The notes beneath the pieces are model-generated. The model did not search any database. It was given only the letters and a program-made list of their open reading frames with translations, and was not told the origin of the DNA. The position numbers and the translations under genes are program-made. A stretch of 64,000 bases of DNA from Azotobacter chroococcum (GTDB lineage Bacteria > Pseudomonadota > Gammaproteobacteria > Pseudomonadales > Pseudomonadaceae): contig NZ_SMMU01000017.1 in the NCBI RefSeq assembly GCF_004339665.1, forward strand, positions 1 through 64,000. Reading direction: 5' to 3'. Position 1 is the stretch's first letter, and every line of letters starts with the position of its first letter. Positions 11,607 through 20,589 of this stretch are shown one piece after another.

Positions 11607-11985
11607 TGGTGGAGCCGGGGGGATTTGAACCCCCGTCCGCCAGCTCTCTGCTATCGGTTCTACATGCTTAGCCAGTTCTACTGAGTTAACTCCGCGCCGC
11701 CCGAGTGGCAGGGTGCTTGGAGCGAGCTGTATGGGTTTTAGCCGTTACGTCTACAGCGAACTTGGCGGCGATCCTGTTCTATCTGACGATCACTTCGGGT
11801 TTACAGGCATCCCCTGATGATCGCTGGCGCCGAAGCGACCAGATGAAGGTTAGGCGGCTAGCGCGTACCCTTCGAAGTTGTCATCGTTGGCAACTATAGG
11901 TTTGCAACAGTGGATTTACGAGTTCTGTTACCAACTCGGCATGCCCCTCAAGTTTCGTTACCGGCGTCGAATCCTAATCGGCCCC
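11607..11985 (-). ncRNA. ssrA: Transfer-messenger RNA (tmRNA)
   Basis: tmRNA rescues stalled ribosomes together with SmpB (encoded at 23363-23845). The 5' end GGGGCCGATTAGGATTCGAC and the 3' end ...GGCTCCACCA (CCA encoded, ending at 11607) form the tRNA-Ala-like acceptor stem with a G3-U pair; the T-arm GGTTCAAATCC-type sequence is clear. Inside, the resume codon GCC at 11891-11889 opens the tag reading frame ANDDNFEGYALAA, ending in TAA at 11852-11850; the ALAA end is the ClpXP/ClpAP degradation signal. Length is about 379 nt. Upstream, TTGCCG and TTAAGG spaced by 17 could be the promoter. In-frame ORFs across this span are artefacts. Confidence 0.97.
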
Positions 11986-12113
11986 AAAACCTTAAGTGTC
12001 AAGTCAAGTTTACGGCAAATAGCTCGGCACGTCGACTGCCGAGGCTGGCGAAATTCGCCAGCGGGCTGCTATATGATGCCTTTTTTGACGTCGCTGGGTA
12101 ACGGGACTTTTCT

Positions 12114-14633
12114 ATGCCTCGGGCAATGCGATACCCCTTGCGCCGGTGGATCTGGCGTGCATTCGTTCAGTGCGCATTGATTCCGTTGATACTGGTGGAA
12201 TCCGTACTGATCGGCGCCTATCTGCTGAGCAATGCCGCCACGCGCGATGCCCAGCTTGGGCATCTCGAAGAGCGGGCGCGGCAGAGCTTGGAAAGTGATG
12301 CGCAGCGTGAGGCCGAGGTCGTCGACTGGCGCCTGTGGAGCGTCGAGAAGCAGACGCGGATCTTCCGCGACGCCGTCGTCCATGCGCTGCAGAACGAGCG
12401 CTTCCAGCCGGATGAGGTGGAGCGGGCGCGACATGTGCCCGGTACGAAAGGGAGCTTCTACAGCCGCAGCGACGATGGTCGCGCGGCTTCCTTCTATGCG
12501 GAAAGCACACCGCCGGAGCGGCAGGATCGGGCCAAGGCACTGCGGCTGTCGCAGCTCGATCCCCTGATGCGCTCGATCAAGGAGGCCGACCCGCTGGTGG
12601 TTGCGGTCTATTTCCGCAGTTGGGACCACTACACCCGGTACTTCCCGTTCTTCGACGTGCTGCAGAAGGATCTCGGCGACAGGCCGTCTTCCGGGTACAA
12701 CTTCTATTCCCGGGCCGCCGAGAGTCAAAACCCCGAGCACGAGCCGGTCTGGACCTCGCCCTATCTCGACGCCTCCGGACGCTGGCGAATGGCAACGGTC
12801 GCCCCCGTATACCGCGGCAATTTCCTGGAGGGGGTGGTCGGTCTGGAGATCGACCTCGAGAGGATGCTGGCCGGGATCGGCGCCTTGGAGGTGCCGTGGC
12901 AGGGGTATGGCCTGTTGATCGACGAGGAGGGGAGTGCCATGAGTCTGCCGCGGGGGGGCGGGATGCCGAGCGCTTTCGCCGTCAATGCTCCGGAACATCG
13001 GCGCGAGGCCGAGCATCTGCTGCAGGCGGCCGGCGCCGAAGGGGAGGTGCAGGCGGCGATGTTCGACGGCCACGAGCATCTGCTGGTCTGGCGGCGAATT
13101 CCCCTGATCGGCTGGCGTCTGCTGCTGGTCGTGGACAAGGACAGGATCTTCCAGCCGACCTGGGCCCTGGCGGCCCACTACCAGAAGATCGGCTACCTGT
13201 TGATCGCCGCTCTGCTGCTGCTCCATGTGCTGCTCTTGGTGCTCTGGTGGCGGCGCTCGCAGCGTCTGAGCCGCGAACTGGGGCAGCCGATCAGCGGCAT
13301 CGTCGACATGCTGCGTTATCTGGGCAAGGGCCAGTGGCGTGCGGGGAGCGATCGGCCGTTGCCGCTGCAGGACAGCCGGATCGAGGAGCTGAATGCGATG
13401 GCCGATGCGGTGTACAGCAGCGACCGGCAGCTGCAGGCCAGCGAGGCCGAGCGTTCCCGGGCCCAGCGCCTGCTGGAGGTGGTGATGGAGAACACCACCG
13501 AGAGTCTCTGGGAAATCATGGCGGACAAGAGCCAGATCCGGGTGAGCAGCCGCTTTGCCAGGCGTTTCGCCCTGGACTCCGAGAGCGTGACCATCGAGGA
13601 GTTCAACCGGCTGGTTCATCCGGACGACATGGAGCGTCTCAGGCAGCGGCGCGACAGCTTCTTCAGCGGGGCCGACGGCGTCTACGAGGTGGAGTACCGC
13701 TGTGTCGACCGTGCCGGCCAGTACGTCTGGCTGCTGTCCCGTGGCCAGGCGCTGGAGTGGGATGCCAGTGGCAGGGTGCTGCACTCGGCGGGTACCCATG
13801 TGGACATTTCGCGGCTGAAGGCGGTGCAGGAAGACCTGCGTCGCGCCACCCTGGAGGCTCAGGATGCGAGCCGCGCGAAGAGCCGCTTCCTGTCCAGCAT
13901 GAGCCACGAGCTGCGTACGCCGCTGAACGCGGTGCAGGGCTTCGCCCAACTGATCGAACTGGAGGTGGAGGGCCGGCCCGAGGCGAACCCGATTGGCGAG
14001 TATGCCCAGGAAATCGTCAAGGCCAGTCGGCATCTCACCGCGCTGGTGGACGACATCCTCGACCTTTCCACCCTGGAAGGGCGCCGCCAGCAATTGCATG
14101 TCCGGCCGGTCGAGGTCGGCGTCATGCTGGCCAGTTGCGCCGAACTGGTGCAGCCGCAGGTCCGCGAGCGCCAGCTGCAGCTGCAGCTGATACCCATGTG
14201 CATGCCCCTCTACGTGCAGGCCGACTCCCGCCGTCTGCGGCAGATCCTGCTGAACCTCTTGTCCAATGCGATCAAGTACAACCGTCCGCAGGGCCGGGTC
14301 ACACTCGGCTACGAGGTGCGTTCGGACTGCGTGCGTCTCTGGGTCAAGGACACCGGGCCGGGGCTTGATGCCGAGCAGCAGAGCCAGCTGTTCCAGCCTT
14401 TCCAGCGCCTCGGCCGGGAGAGTTCCAACATTCCCGGCTCCGGCATCGGCCTGGTGCTGTGCCATGAACTGGTCGCCATGATGAACGGCAGCATGGGCTT
14501 TTACAGCGAGCCGGGGCACGGCTGCTGCTTCTGGATCGATCTGCCGGGAGCGGCGGCACCCGAGGAGGGGCGGGCGTCGTCCAGCGACGAGCCGCCGGCC
14601 GGGCAGGTCGAGCGGGTCAAGGGCGACTCCTGA
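12114..14633 (+). CDS. Orphan membrane sensor histidine kinase (dCACHE-like/PAS/HisKA/HATPase)
   Basis: This 839-residue hybrid-less sensor kinase has a first membrane segment at about residues 14-38. A large periplasmic sensor region follows (about 40-350, with WRMATVAPVYRGNFLEGVVGLEIDL typical of a dCACHE fold), then a second membrane segment near 360-380. A PAS domain spans about 465-575, ending GTHVDISRLKAVQEDL. The HisKA box SMSHELRTPLN has the phospho-accepting His598. The HATPase has an N box (LLNLLSNAIKYN), a G1 box (VKDTGPGL) and a G2 box (GSGIGL). No receiver domain is fused and no response regulator gene lies nearby, so the partner is elsewhere. The signal is unknown. It is transcribed divergently from ssrA, 128 bases away. 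Confidence 0.9.
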   Translation: MPRAMRYPLRRWIWRAFVQCALIPLILVESVLIGAYLLSNAATRDAQLGHLEERARQSLESDAQREAEVVDWRLWSVEKQTRIFRDAVVHALQNERFQPDEVERARHVPGTKGSFYSRSDDGRAASFYAESTPPERQDRAKALRLSQLDPLMRSIKEADPLVVAVYFRSWDHYTRYFPFFDVLQKDLGDRPSSGYNFYSRAAESQNPEHEPVWTSPYLDASGRWRMATVAPVYRGNFLEGVVGLEIDLERMLAGIGALEVPWQGYGLLIDEEGSAMSLPRGGGMPSAFAVNAPEHRREAEHLLQAAGAEGEVQAAMFDGHEHLLVWRRIPLIGWRLLLVVDKDRIFQPTWALAAHYQKIGYLLIAALLLLHVLLLVLWWRRSQRLSRELGQPISGIVDMLRYLGKGQWRAGSDRPLPLQDSRIEELNAMADAVYSSDRQLQASEAERSRAQRLLEVVMENTTESLWEIMADKSQIRVSSRFARRFALDSESVTIEEFNRLVHPDDMERLRQRRDSFFSGADGVYEVEYRCVDRAGQYVWLLSRGQALEWDASGRVLHSAGTHVDISRLKAVQEDLRRATLEAQDASRAKSRFLSSMSHELRTPLNAVQGFAQLIELEVEGRPEANPIGEYAQEIVKASRHLTALVDDILDLSTLEGRRQQLHVRPVEVGVMLASCAELVQPQVRERQLQLQLIPMCMPLYVQADSRRLRQILLNLLSNAIKYNRPQGRVTLGYEVRSDCVRLWVKDTGPGLDAEQQSQLFQPFQRLGRESSNIPGSGIGLVLCHELVAMMNGSMGFYSEPGHGCCFWIDLPGAAAPEEGRASSSDEPPAGQVERVKGDS

Positions 14634-14673
14634 AGGACGGCCGGCCGGCGGGGCATCCCTGCCCCCGGCGGGA

Positions 14674-17490
14674 TCAGGCCGGGCGGACCTTGGCACGGCT
14701 GACCCGGTCTACCAGGTAGACCAGTCCGTGGTAGTCGAGGCCGCTGTGCTGGCTGAGGCCGATCTCGCAGGTACGGCTGGTGGAGATGCCTTCCTCGCAG
14801 TACTGCACTGCATCCTTCAGGTTGCGCAGGGCGTTGGCGTTCAGCTCGGGGCTGGTGAAGCCCTTGTCGCCAGCGAAGCCGCAGCAGTGGATGCCTTCCG
14901 GGACCACCACCTCCCTGGCGCAGCGCCGGGCGATGTCGATCAGCGCCTCGGCTTCGCCGAGGTGCTGGGTGCTGCAGGTAACATGCACGGCGACCGGTGT
15001 GTCCTGCGGCTCGAAGTCCAGCCGCTCGAGCAGGAAGGTGCGGATGAATCTCACTGGATCGAAGATCTGCAGGCGCGCGTCCGTCAGCTCCCTGACCAGC
15101 CGCAGGGTGCAGGGGCTGGTGTCGCAGTAGATCGGATCGAGCCCGCCGCGGCTGGCCTCGAGCAGGGCGTCGAGGGTTTCCCGGCACTTGCGCCCGGCCT
15201 GTTCGGCATAGCCCTTGGAGGCGAACGGCTGGCCGCAGCAGAGCTTGTCCAGGCCTTCCGGAAAGATCACCTGGTAGCCGGCCTTCTCCAGCAGGGCGCG
15301 GGTCTTGTCGATCAGCGGCGCCTGTTCCTTGTCGTCGCAGGCCGGGCCCATGGCGCGCGACACGCAGGCGGCGAGATAGACCACCCGCGGACGCTCGTCG
15401 GGCTGCGGCGCGGCGGTCTGCTGGAGGCGCACCGGCTGCGGCATGGCCGGCGTCCACTGCGGCAGGTGCCCGCCGCTGATTCGGTGCAGGGCGGCGCTGA
15501 ACTTCGCCAGGCGCGGCGCGCCGAGCAGGCGGCGGGCGCTGTCGGCGGCGACCAGCACCAGGCGCGAGGCGCGCACGCTGGCGGCGAAGTGTTCGGCCAG
15601 CCAGTCGGCGGTGCCGCTATGGCCGGCTTCCAGGCCGCGCAGCTTGCGCACCAGATCGCCGGTGTTGATCCCCACCGGGCAGCGCTGGGCACAGAGGCCA
15701 GTGGCCGCACAGGTGTCGATGCCCTGGTAGCGGTAGGCTTTTTCCAGGGCTTCGCTGGCCGTGCCGCTGCGCCGTCTGGCCTGAATGTCGCGCCACATGA
15801 CGATGCGCTGGCGCGGCGTCAGGGTCAGGCCGCGGGACGGGCAGACCGGCTCGCAGAAGCCGCATTCGATGCACTTGTCGACGATCTCGTCGGCGGCCGG
15901 CAGCGGCTTGAGGTGCTTCAGGTGGATCTGGGGATCTTCGGAGAGCACCACGTCGGGGTTGAGGATGCCCTGGGGATCGAGCAGGCGCTTGATCTTCCAC
16001 ATCAGCTGGTAGGCGTCATGGCCCCATTCCAGCTCGACGAAGGGCGCCATGTTGCGTCCGGTGCCGTGCTCGGCCTTCAGCGAACCGCCGAACTCCACCG
16101 CCACCAGCTGCGCGACCTCCTGCATGAAGGCCTCGTAGCGGGCGACCTGGGTCGGCTCGTCGAAACCCTGGGTGAAGACGAAGTGCAGGTTGCCCTCCAG
16201 GGCGTGGCCGAACAGGATCGCCTCGTCGTAATGATGTTTTTCCAGCAGCTCGATCAGCCGGTTGACGCCCTCGGCCAGGCGCTCGATCGGGAAGGTGACG
16301 TCCTCGATGATCACCGTGGTGCCGGTTCTGCGCACCGCGCCGACCGCCGGGAAGGTGTCCTTGCGGATCTTCCACAGCTGGTTGTAGACGGCCGGGTCGC
16401 TGCTGAAGTCGACCTGTTTCTCCACCGGGAAATCGGCGATGGACGCCGTGATCCGCTCGATCTGCTCTTCCAGCAGCGAGGGGCCGGAGGCACGGGTCTC
16501 GATCAGCAGGGCGCAGGCGGTGGCGGACAGGCTCTTCACCCAGTCCGGCATGCCTTTCATGTTCTCCACCGAGCGCAGGCTGCGCCGGTCGAGCAGTTCC
16601 ACCGCCGAGACCGGCTGCTGCTTGAGCACCGGCACGGCGTTGCAGCAGGTCTCCACGTCGGGGAAGACGATCAGCGCGCTGGCCTTGTGCGGATGCTCGG
16701 GCACGGTGTCGTAGGTCACCGCGCTGATGAAGCCCAGGGTGCCCTCGGAGCCGACCATCAGGTGGGTGAGGATATCCAGCGGCTGGTCGTAGTCGACCAG
16801 GGCGTTGAGCGACAGGCCGGTGGTGTTCTTCAGCCGGTACTTGTGGCGGATCTGCGCCGCCAGCGCCTCGTCGGCGCGGGTCTGCCGGCCCAGCTCGGCG
16901 AGCTGTTCGAGCAGCTCGCCGTGGCTGACCTGGAAGCGAGCCACGCTGAGCGGGTCCTCGGTGTCCAGCACGCTGCCATCGGCCAGCACCAGGCGCAGGG
17001 CGGCGAGGGTGTGGTAGCTGTTCTGCGCGGTGCCGCAGCACATGCCGCTGGAATTGTTGGCGACGATGCCGCCGATCTTCGCCGCATTGATCGACGCCGG
17101 GTCCGGGCCGATCTTGCGCCCCAGCGGGGCCAGCACGGCGTTGGCGTGGGCGCCGATGACGCCGGGCTGCAGGCGGATCTGCGCGCCGCCGTTGCGGATG
17201 TCGCGGCCGTTCCAGTGTTCGCCGAGGACGATCAGCACCGAATCGGTAACCGCCTGGCCGGAGAGGCTGGTGCCAGCGGCGCGGAAGGTCACCGGCACGC
17301 GGGAGGCAGAGGCCAGACGCAGCAGTTTGACCACCTCGGCCTCGGACTCGACGCGCACGACCAGCTTGGGGATCAGCCGGTAGAAGCTGGCGTCGGTGCC
17401 GAAGGCCAGGGTGGAGAGCGGATCGTCGAAACGCCGTTCGCGGGGGATCAGCCGCTCGACGGCGGCGAGAAAGGCAGCGGGCAGGGTCAT
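14674..17490 (-). CDS. FAD/4Fe-4S D-lactate dehydrogenase (Dld-II type)
   Basis: The 938-residue protein joins an N-terminal FAD-binding oxidase module (VTFRAAGTSLSGQAVTDS at about residues 68-85, then the FAD-oxidase C domain) to a C-terminal iron-sulfur module. That module has two 4Fe-4S ferredoxin motifs (CIECGFCEPVCPS and CAATGLCAQRCPVG) and two CCG-domain motifs (LCCGQPF and HCCGFAGDKGF). Related membrane-associated quinone-linked enzymes oxidise D-lactate to pyruvate in Pseudomonas. Its ATG overlaps the lutC stop (ATGA), so it is the last gene of the lldP-lutABC-dld operon and should be co-induced by lactate. D-lactate specificity is inferred from family and context; glycolate- or 2-hydroxyglutarate-type relatives exist. 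Confidence 0.87.
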   Translation of the reverse strand: MTLPAAFLAAVERLIPRERRFDDPLSTLAFGTDASFYRLIPKLVVRVESEAEVVKLLRLASASRVPVTFRAAGTSLSGQAVTDSVLIVLGEHWNGRDIRNGGAQIRLQPGVIGAHANAVLAPLGRKIGPDPASINAAKIGGIVANNSSGMCCGTAQNSYHTLAALRLVLADGSVLDTEDPLSVARFQVSHGELLEQLAELGRQTRADEALAAQIRHKYRLKNTTGLSLNALVDYDQPLDILTHLMVGSEGTLGFISAVTYDTVPEHPHKASALIVFPDVETCCNAVPVLKQQPVSAVELLDRRSLRSVENMKGMPDWVKSLSATACALLIETRASGPSLLEEQIERITASIADFPVEKQVDFSSDPAVYNQLWKIRKDTFPAVGAVRRTGTTVIIEDVTFPIERLAEGVNRLIELLEKHHYDEAILFGHALEGNLHFVFTQGFDEPTQVARYEAFMQEVAQLVAVEFGGSLKAEHGTGRNMAPFVELEWGHDAYQLMWKIKRLLDPQGILNPDVVLSEDPQIHLKHLKPLPAADEIVDKCIECGFCEPVCPSRGLTLTPRQRIVMWRDIQARRRSGTASEALEKAYRYQGIDTCAATGLCAQRCPVGINTGDLVRKLRGLEAGHSGTADWLAEHFAASVRASRLVLVAADSARRLLGAPRLAKFSAALHRISGGHLPQWTPAMPQPVRLQQTAAPQPDERPRVVYLAACVSRAMGPACDDKEQAPLIDKTRALLEKAGYQVIFPEGLDKLCCGQPFASKGYAEQAGRKCRETLDALLEASRGGLDPIYCDTSPCTLRLVRELTDARLQIFDPVRFIRTFLLERLDFEPQDTPVAVHVTCSTQHLGEAEALIDIARRCAREVVVPEGIHCCGFAGDKGFTSPELNANALRNLKDAVQYCEEGISTSRTCEIGLSQHSGLDYHGLVYLVDRVSRAKVRPA

Positions 17491-18161
17491 GCGTCCTCCA
17501 GGATCAACACGATCAGATCCTTGGGTCCGTGGGCGCCATAGGCGAGCACCTGCTCGATGTCGGCGGTCTTCGAGGGGCCGGAAACCAGCAGGGCGTTGGT
17601 CGGCATGCCGGCGGCCCACTGCTGCTTCTGCTGCACCTCGAGGAAGTTGTCGTGGATCTCGCTGGCCTTGAGCAGGGCGAAGTGCACCGGCGGCACCAGG
17701 CTCATCAGCCGCGGCTCTTCGCGGGTCGGCCAGAGGATCAGGCTGCCGGTGGCGGCGATCGCGCCGAGGGTGCCGGTCAGGCTCGCCGGGGTGTCGTCGA
17801 ACAGCTCGGCCTTCCACTCCTCGACCGGCCGGTCGTAGGCCTTGAGCCGCGGCAGGCCCTCGCGCCCGGCGAAGTGCGCGGCGAGCTGTGCGCCGTGAGC
17901 GGTGGCCGGGGCGATCAGCAGACTGGGCAGCTGTTTGTCGGCCAGCAGCTTTTCCAGCAGTGCCGGCCAGTCGGCCGTGGTGGTCAGGTGGGTTTCGGTG
18001 TGCACCGCTTCCATCAGCTGGCGCAGGCGCGGGATGCGTTCCTCCGCCGGATAGCTCCAGGGCCGGGTCACCAGGGCCACGTCGTAGTCGTCGGCGATGG
18101 GCTGGGTGCCCTCGAGGCTCTTTCTCAGCTTGGCGAGGATATTGGCTTTGGCCGACATCAT
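17487..18161 (-). CDS. lutC: L-lactate utilisation protein LutC (LldG)
   Basis: The 224-residue protein of the LutC/YkgG (DUF162) family is one of three subunits of the iron-sulfur L-lactate oxidation complex. Typical features are the N-terminal helix MMSAKANILAKLRKSL, the central WPTREEPRLMSLVPPVHFALL stretch and the C-terminal SGPSKTADIEQVLAYGAHGPKDL motif. The first of two adjacent ATGs (18161) has a GGAGGACAA site immediately upstream and overlaps the lutB stop. The gene also overlaps the dld start by 4 bases. It has no cysteine cluster of its own, as usual for LutC. Confidence 0.92.
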   Translation of the reverse strand: MMSAKANILAKLRKSLEGTQPIADDYDVALVTRPWSYPAEERIPRLRQLMEAVHTETHLTTTADWPALLEKLLADKQLPSLLIAPATAHGAQLAAHFAGREGLPRLKAYDRPVEEWKAELFDDTPASLTGTLGAIAATGSLILWPTREEPRLMSLVPPVHFALLKASEIHDNFLEVQQKQQWAAGMPTNALLVSGPSKTADIEQVLAYGAHGPKDLIVLILEDA

Positions 18162-19606
18162 TTGTCCTCCAGGTGCTCGCGGGCCAGCTCGTGCAGCGAG
18201 CGGGCGGCCGGTTTCGGTGCGCTGTGGTTCTGCGTCCAGGGGCCGAGGCTACCCGGCGTCAGGCCACGCAGGCGGGTGGCGAAGAAGCCGAAGGTGCGGT
18301 ACAGCCACGGCGAGGTGTTGAGCAGGCGCCAGCCCTTCCACAGCAGGCGTTCGCGCGGCGAGTACTTGCTGCCCTGGCCTCGCATCACCGGGTTGGGGGC
18401 GTCCGGCTTCTTGATGTTCTCCTCGCGCAGGCGGCGCAGCAGCGAGGGGATCGGGATCTTCACCGGGCAGACTTCGCCGCAGGCACCGCACAGCGAGGAG
18501 GCGGACGGGTGGTCCGGGGTGTTCTCCAAGCCCATCAGGTGCGGCGAGATGATCTTGCCGATCGGCCCGGGATACACGGTGCCGTAGGCCTGGCCGCCGA
18601 TCCGGGTGTAGACCGGGCAGTGGTTCATGCAGGCGCCGCAGCGGATGCAGTTGAGGGTCTGGCGCAGCTCGCCGTCGGCGAAGGCCTGGCTGCGGCCATT
18701 GTCGAGCAGCACCAGGTGGACTTCCTGCGGGCCGTCCAGCTCGTCGGCCTGGCGCGGGCCGGAGATCAGGTTGACGTAGGTGGTGATGCCCTGGCCGAGC
18801 GCCGAGCGGGTCAGCAGCGAGAGCAGCGGCACCACGTCGCGCAGGTTTTCCACCACCTTCTCGATGCCGGTCACCGCGATGTGCACCGGCGGCACCGTGG
18901 TCGACATGCGTCCGTTGCCCTCGTTCTCCACCAAGAGCAGGGTGCCGGTCTCGGCCACCGCGAAGTTGACTCCCGAGACGCCGATGTCGGCCTCGAAGAA
19001 CTTCTGGCGCAGCACGCGCCGGCCGGTCTGGATCAGCTGGTCGACGTCCTCGGTGTAGGGCTCGCCGAGCGTGTCGTGGAACAGGTGGGCGACCTGGCGG
19101 GCGTTCTTGTGGATCGCCGGCATGATGATGTGGGTGGGCTTCTCGTGGTCGAGCTGGATGATGTACTCGCCCATGTCCGATTCCAGGGCCTCGATGCCGT
19201 GGCCTTCGAGGAAATGGTTCATCTCCATTTCCTCGCTGACCATCGACTTGCCCTTGATCACCTGTTTGGCCCGGTGGGCCTCGGCGATCTGCAGGACGAT
19301 GGCGTTGGCTTCGTCCACCGTTTCCGCCCAGTGCACCTTGACGCCGTTGCGGGTCAGGTTGGCTTCCAGCCGTTCGAGCAGCTCGGGCAGCCTGGACAGA
19401 GCGCGGGCGCGCACATGGTTGCCCATCTCGCGCAGGTGTTCGCGTTCGTACTCGTCCGGCATCGCGGCCAGGCGCTTGGCCATCAGCGAGTCCATGGCCT
19501 TGCGCATGTTGCTGCGCAACTGGGCGTCGCCGAGGGCGTTGTGGGCGTTGTGCTTGAGGTCGCGGCTGGACAGCTCCACCGCCGGGATGCGGGCCTGGCT
19601 GTTCAT
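18158..19606 (-). CDS. lutB: L-lactate utilisation iron-sulfur protein LutB (LldF)
   Basis: The 482-residue LutB/YkgF-type protein is the large iron-sulfur subunit of the LutABC L-lactate dehydrogenase complex. An N-terminal DUF162-like region (with VHWAETVDEANAI near residue 90) is followed by two ferredoxin-type cysteine clusters, CIRCGACMNHCPVY (about residues 313-326) and CGACGEVCPVKIPI (about 365-378). The ATG at 19606 overlaps the lutA stop as ATGA, which decides the start against longer frames. The product lies between lutA and lutC in the canonical order. It is expected to deliver electrons from lactate to the respiratory chain from the cytoplasmic side. Confidence 0.94.
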   Translation of the reverse strand: MNSQARIPAVELSSRDLKHNAHNALGDAQLRSNMRKAMDSLMAKRLAAMPDEYEREHLREMGNHVRARALSRLPELLERLEANLTRNGVKVHWAETVDEANAIVLQIAEAHRAKQVIKGKSMVSEEMEMNHFLEGHGIEALESDMGEYIIQLDHEKPTHIIMPAIHKNARQVAHLFHDTLGEPYTEDVDQLIQTGRRVLRQKFFEADIGVSGVNFAVAETGTLLLVENEGNGRMSTTVPPVHIAVTGIEKVVENLRDVVPLLSLLTRSALGQGITTYVNLISGPRQADELDGPQEVHLVLLDNGRSQAFADGELRQTLNCIRCGACMNHCPVYTRIGGQAYGTVYPGPIGKIISPHLMGLENTPDHPSASSLCGACGEVCPVKIPIPSLLRRLREENIKKPDAPNPVMRGQGSKYSPRERLLWKGWRLLNTSPWLYRTFGFFATRLRGLTPGSLGPWTQNHSAPKPAARSLHELAREHLEDK

Positions 19607-20427
19607 CGGGCGCCTCCGGTGCGTTTCCAGAGGAAGCTGGCCAGGTGCTGGCCGCGCAGCGGCGCGTGCTGCTTCTCCAGGGCGCCGTTGATGTTGAGCA
19701 GACAGCCGCAGTCGGCGCTGACCACTTCGGCGGCGCCGGATTCCTGCAGGGCACGGGTCTTGTCGGCGACCATGGCGCCGGAGATATCCGGCATGCGCAC
19801 GCTGAAGGTGCCGCCGAAACCGCAGCATTCGCTCTCGTGGTCATGCTCGACGCGCTCGATCTTCTCCAGTTGGGCGAGCAGGGCGCGGCCGTGCAGGTGG
19901 GTGTTCATCTCGCGGCGTGCCGAGCAGGAGGTGTGCAGGGCGACCTTCTGCTGGGAACCCTGGTCCTTGAACTCGACCTTGCAGACGTGGAGGAGGAACT
20001 CGGCCAGCTCGAAGGTGCGCGCGGCCAGGGCCTGCACCTGGCGCAGGGTGGCCGGCTCGTCCTTGAACAGCTCGGCGTAGTGATGGCGGATCATCCCGGC
20101 GCAGGAGCCGGACGGCACCACCAGCGGCCAGTCCTCGGCGAACAGCGCCAGCTGGGCGCGGGCGACCTCACGCGCTTCGTCGGTGTAGCCCGAGGTGTAG
20201 GCCGGCTGGCCGCAGCAGCTCTGCTCCTGCGGGAAATGCACCTTGATGCCTTCGCGCTCGAGCAGGCGGATGGCGTCGAGGCCGGCCTCGGGGAAGAACA
20301 GGTCGAGCACGCAGGTGCCGAACAGGTAGGCGTTGCCCGGTTTCTGCGCCGGGTACTGGCGCGGTTCGGGCAGGGGCGGCGCCACGCGGGTGGCGTTGGG
20401 CGCGGCGTTGTAGAAGGGTTCGCTCAT
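19603..20427 (-). CDS. lutA: L-lactate utilisation protein LutA (LldE)
   Basis: The 274-residue (Fe-S)-binding CCG-domain protein has paired cysteine motifs SCCGQPAYTSGY (about residues 58-69) and ECCGFGGTFSVRMPD (about 188-202), each part of a duplicated CX31-38CCGX33-34CXXC type domain. The start MSEPFYN at 20427 has GGAGG eight bases upstream. The gene follows lldP by 162 bases that contain two strong hairpins, then couples to lutB by ATGA overlap. LutABC replaces the flavin enzyme LldD for L-lactate oxidation in many bacteria. Confidence 0.93.
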   Translation of the reverse strand: MSEPFYNAAPNATRVAPPLPEPRQYPAQKPGNAYLFGTCVLDLFFPEAGLDAIRLLEREGIKVHFPQEQSCCGQPAYTSGYTDEAREVARAQLALFAEDWPLVVPSGSCAGMIRHHYAELFKDEPATLRQVQALAARTFELAEFLLHVCKVEFKDQGSQQKVALHTSCSARREMNTHLHGRALLAQLEKIERVEHDHESECCGFGGTFSVRMPDISGAMVADKTRALQESGAAEVVSADCGCLLNINGALEKQHAPLRGQHLASFLWKRTGGAR

Positions 20428-20461
20428 CAGGCATGCCTCCGGGTGGGCCCGGTTATCCAAT

Positions 20462-20584
20462 GGCAGACGCCGGGGAAGACCCGGCGCTGCCTGCTATTAA
20501 CAAGCAGGCTGTAAGCGGCCGACAAAACCCTGCGAGACGATTCTGGCAAGTCTGTACCACGTCGCCAGAAGGGTTTTGCCGGCC
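20462..20584 (-). repeat. Two strong hairpins in the lldP-lutA gap
   Basis: One hairpin (20462-20491) pairs GGCAG-CGCCGGG with CCCGGCG-CTGCC around GAAGA, with one bulged base. A larger one spans 20517-20584: outer arms of 14 (one mismatch, 20517-20530 with 20571-20584) and an inner perfect 7-bp stem (TTCTGGC/GCCAGAA, 20541-20547 with 20564-20570). The larger one begins 5 bases past the lldP stop. These could be partial terminators or mRNA-stabilising structures that set lldP versus lut expression. Confidence 0.65.
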
Positions 20585-20589
20585 ACCTC

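Noticed and set aside
11705-12180. Open frames inside the ssrA region
   Set aside because: They lie across the tmRNA or the divergent promoter of the sensor kinase and are explained by these.
14728-17541. 937-codon plus frame opposite dld
   Set aside because: Antisense shadow of the Dld-II gene, which has intact Fe-S and FAD motifs on the minus strand.
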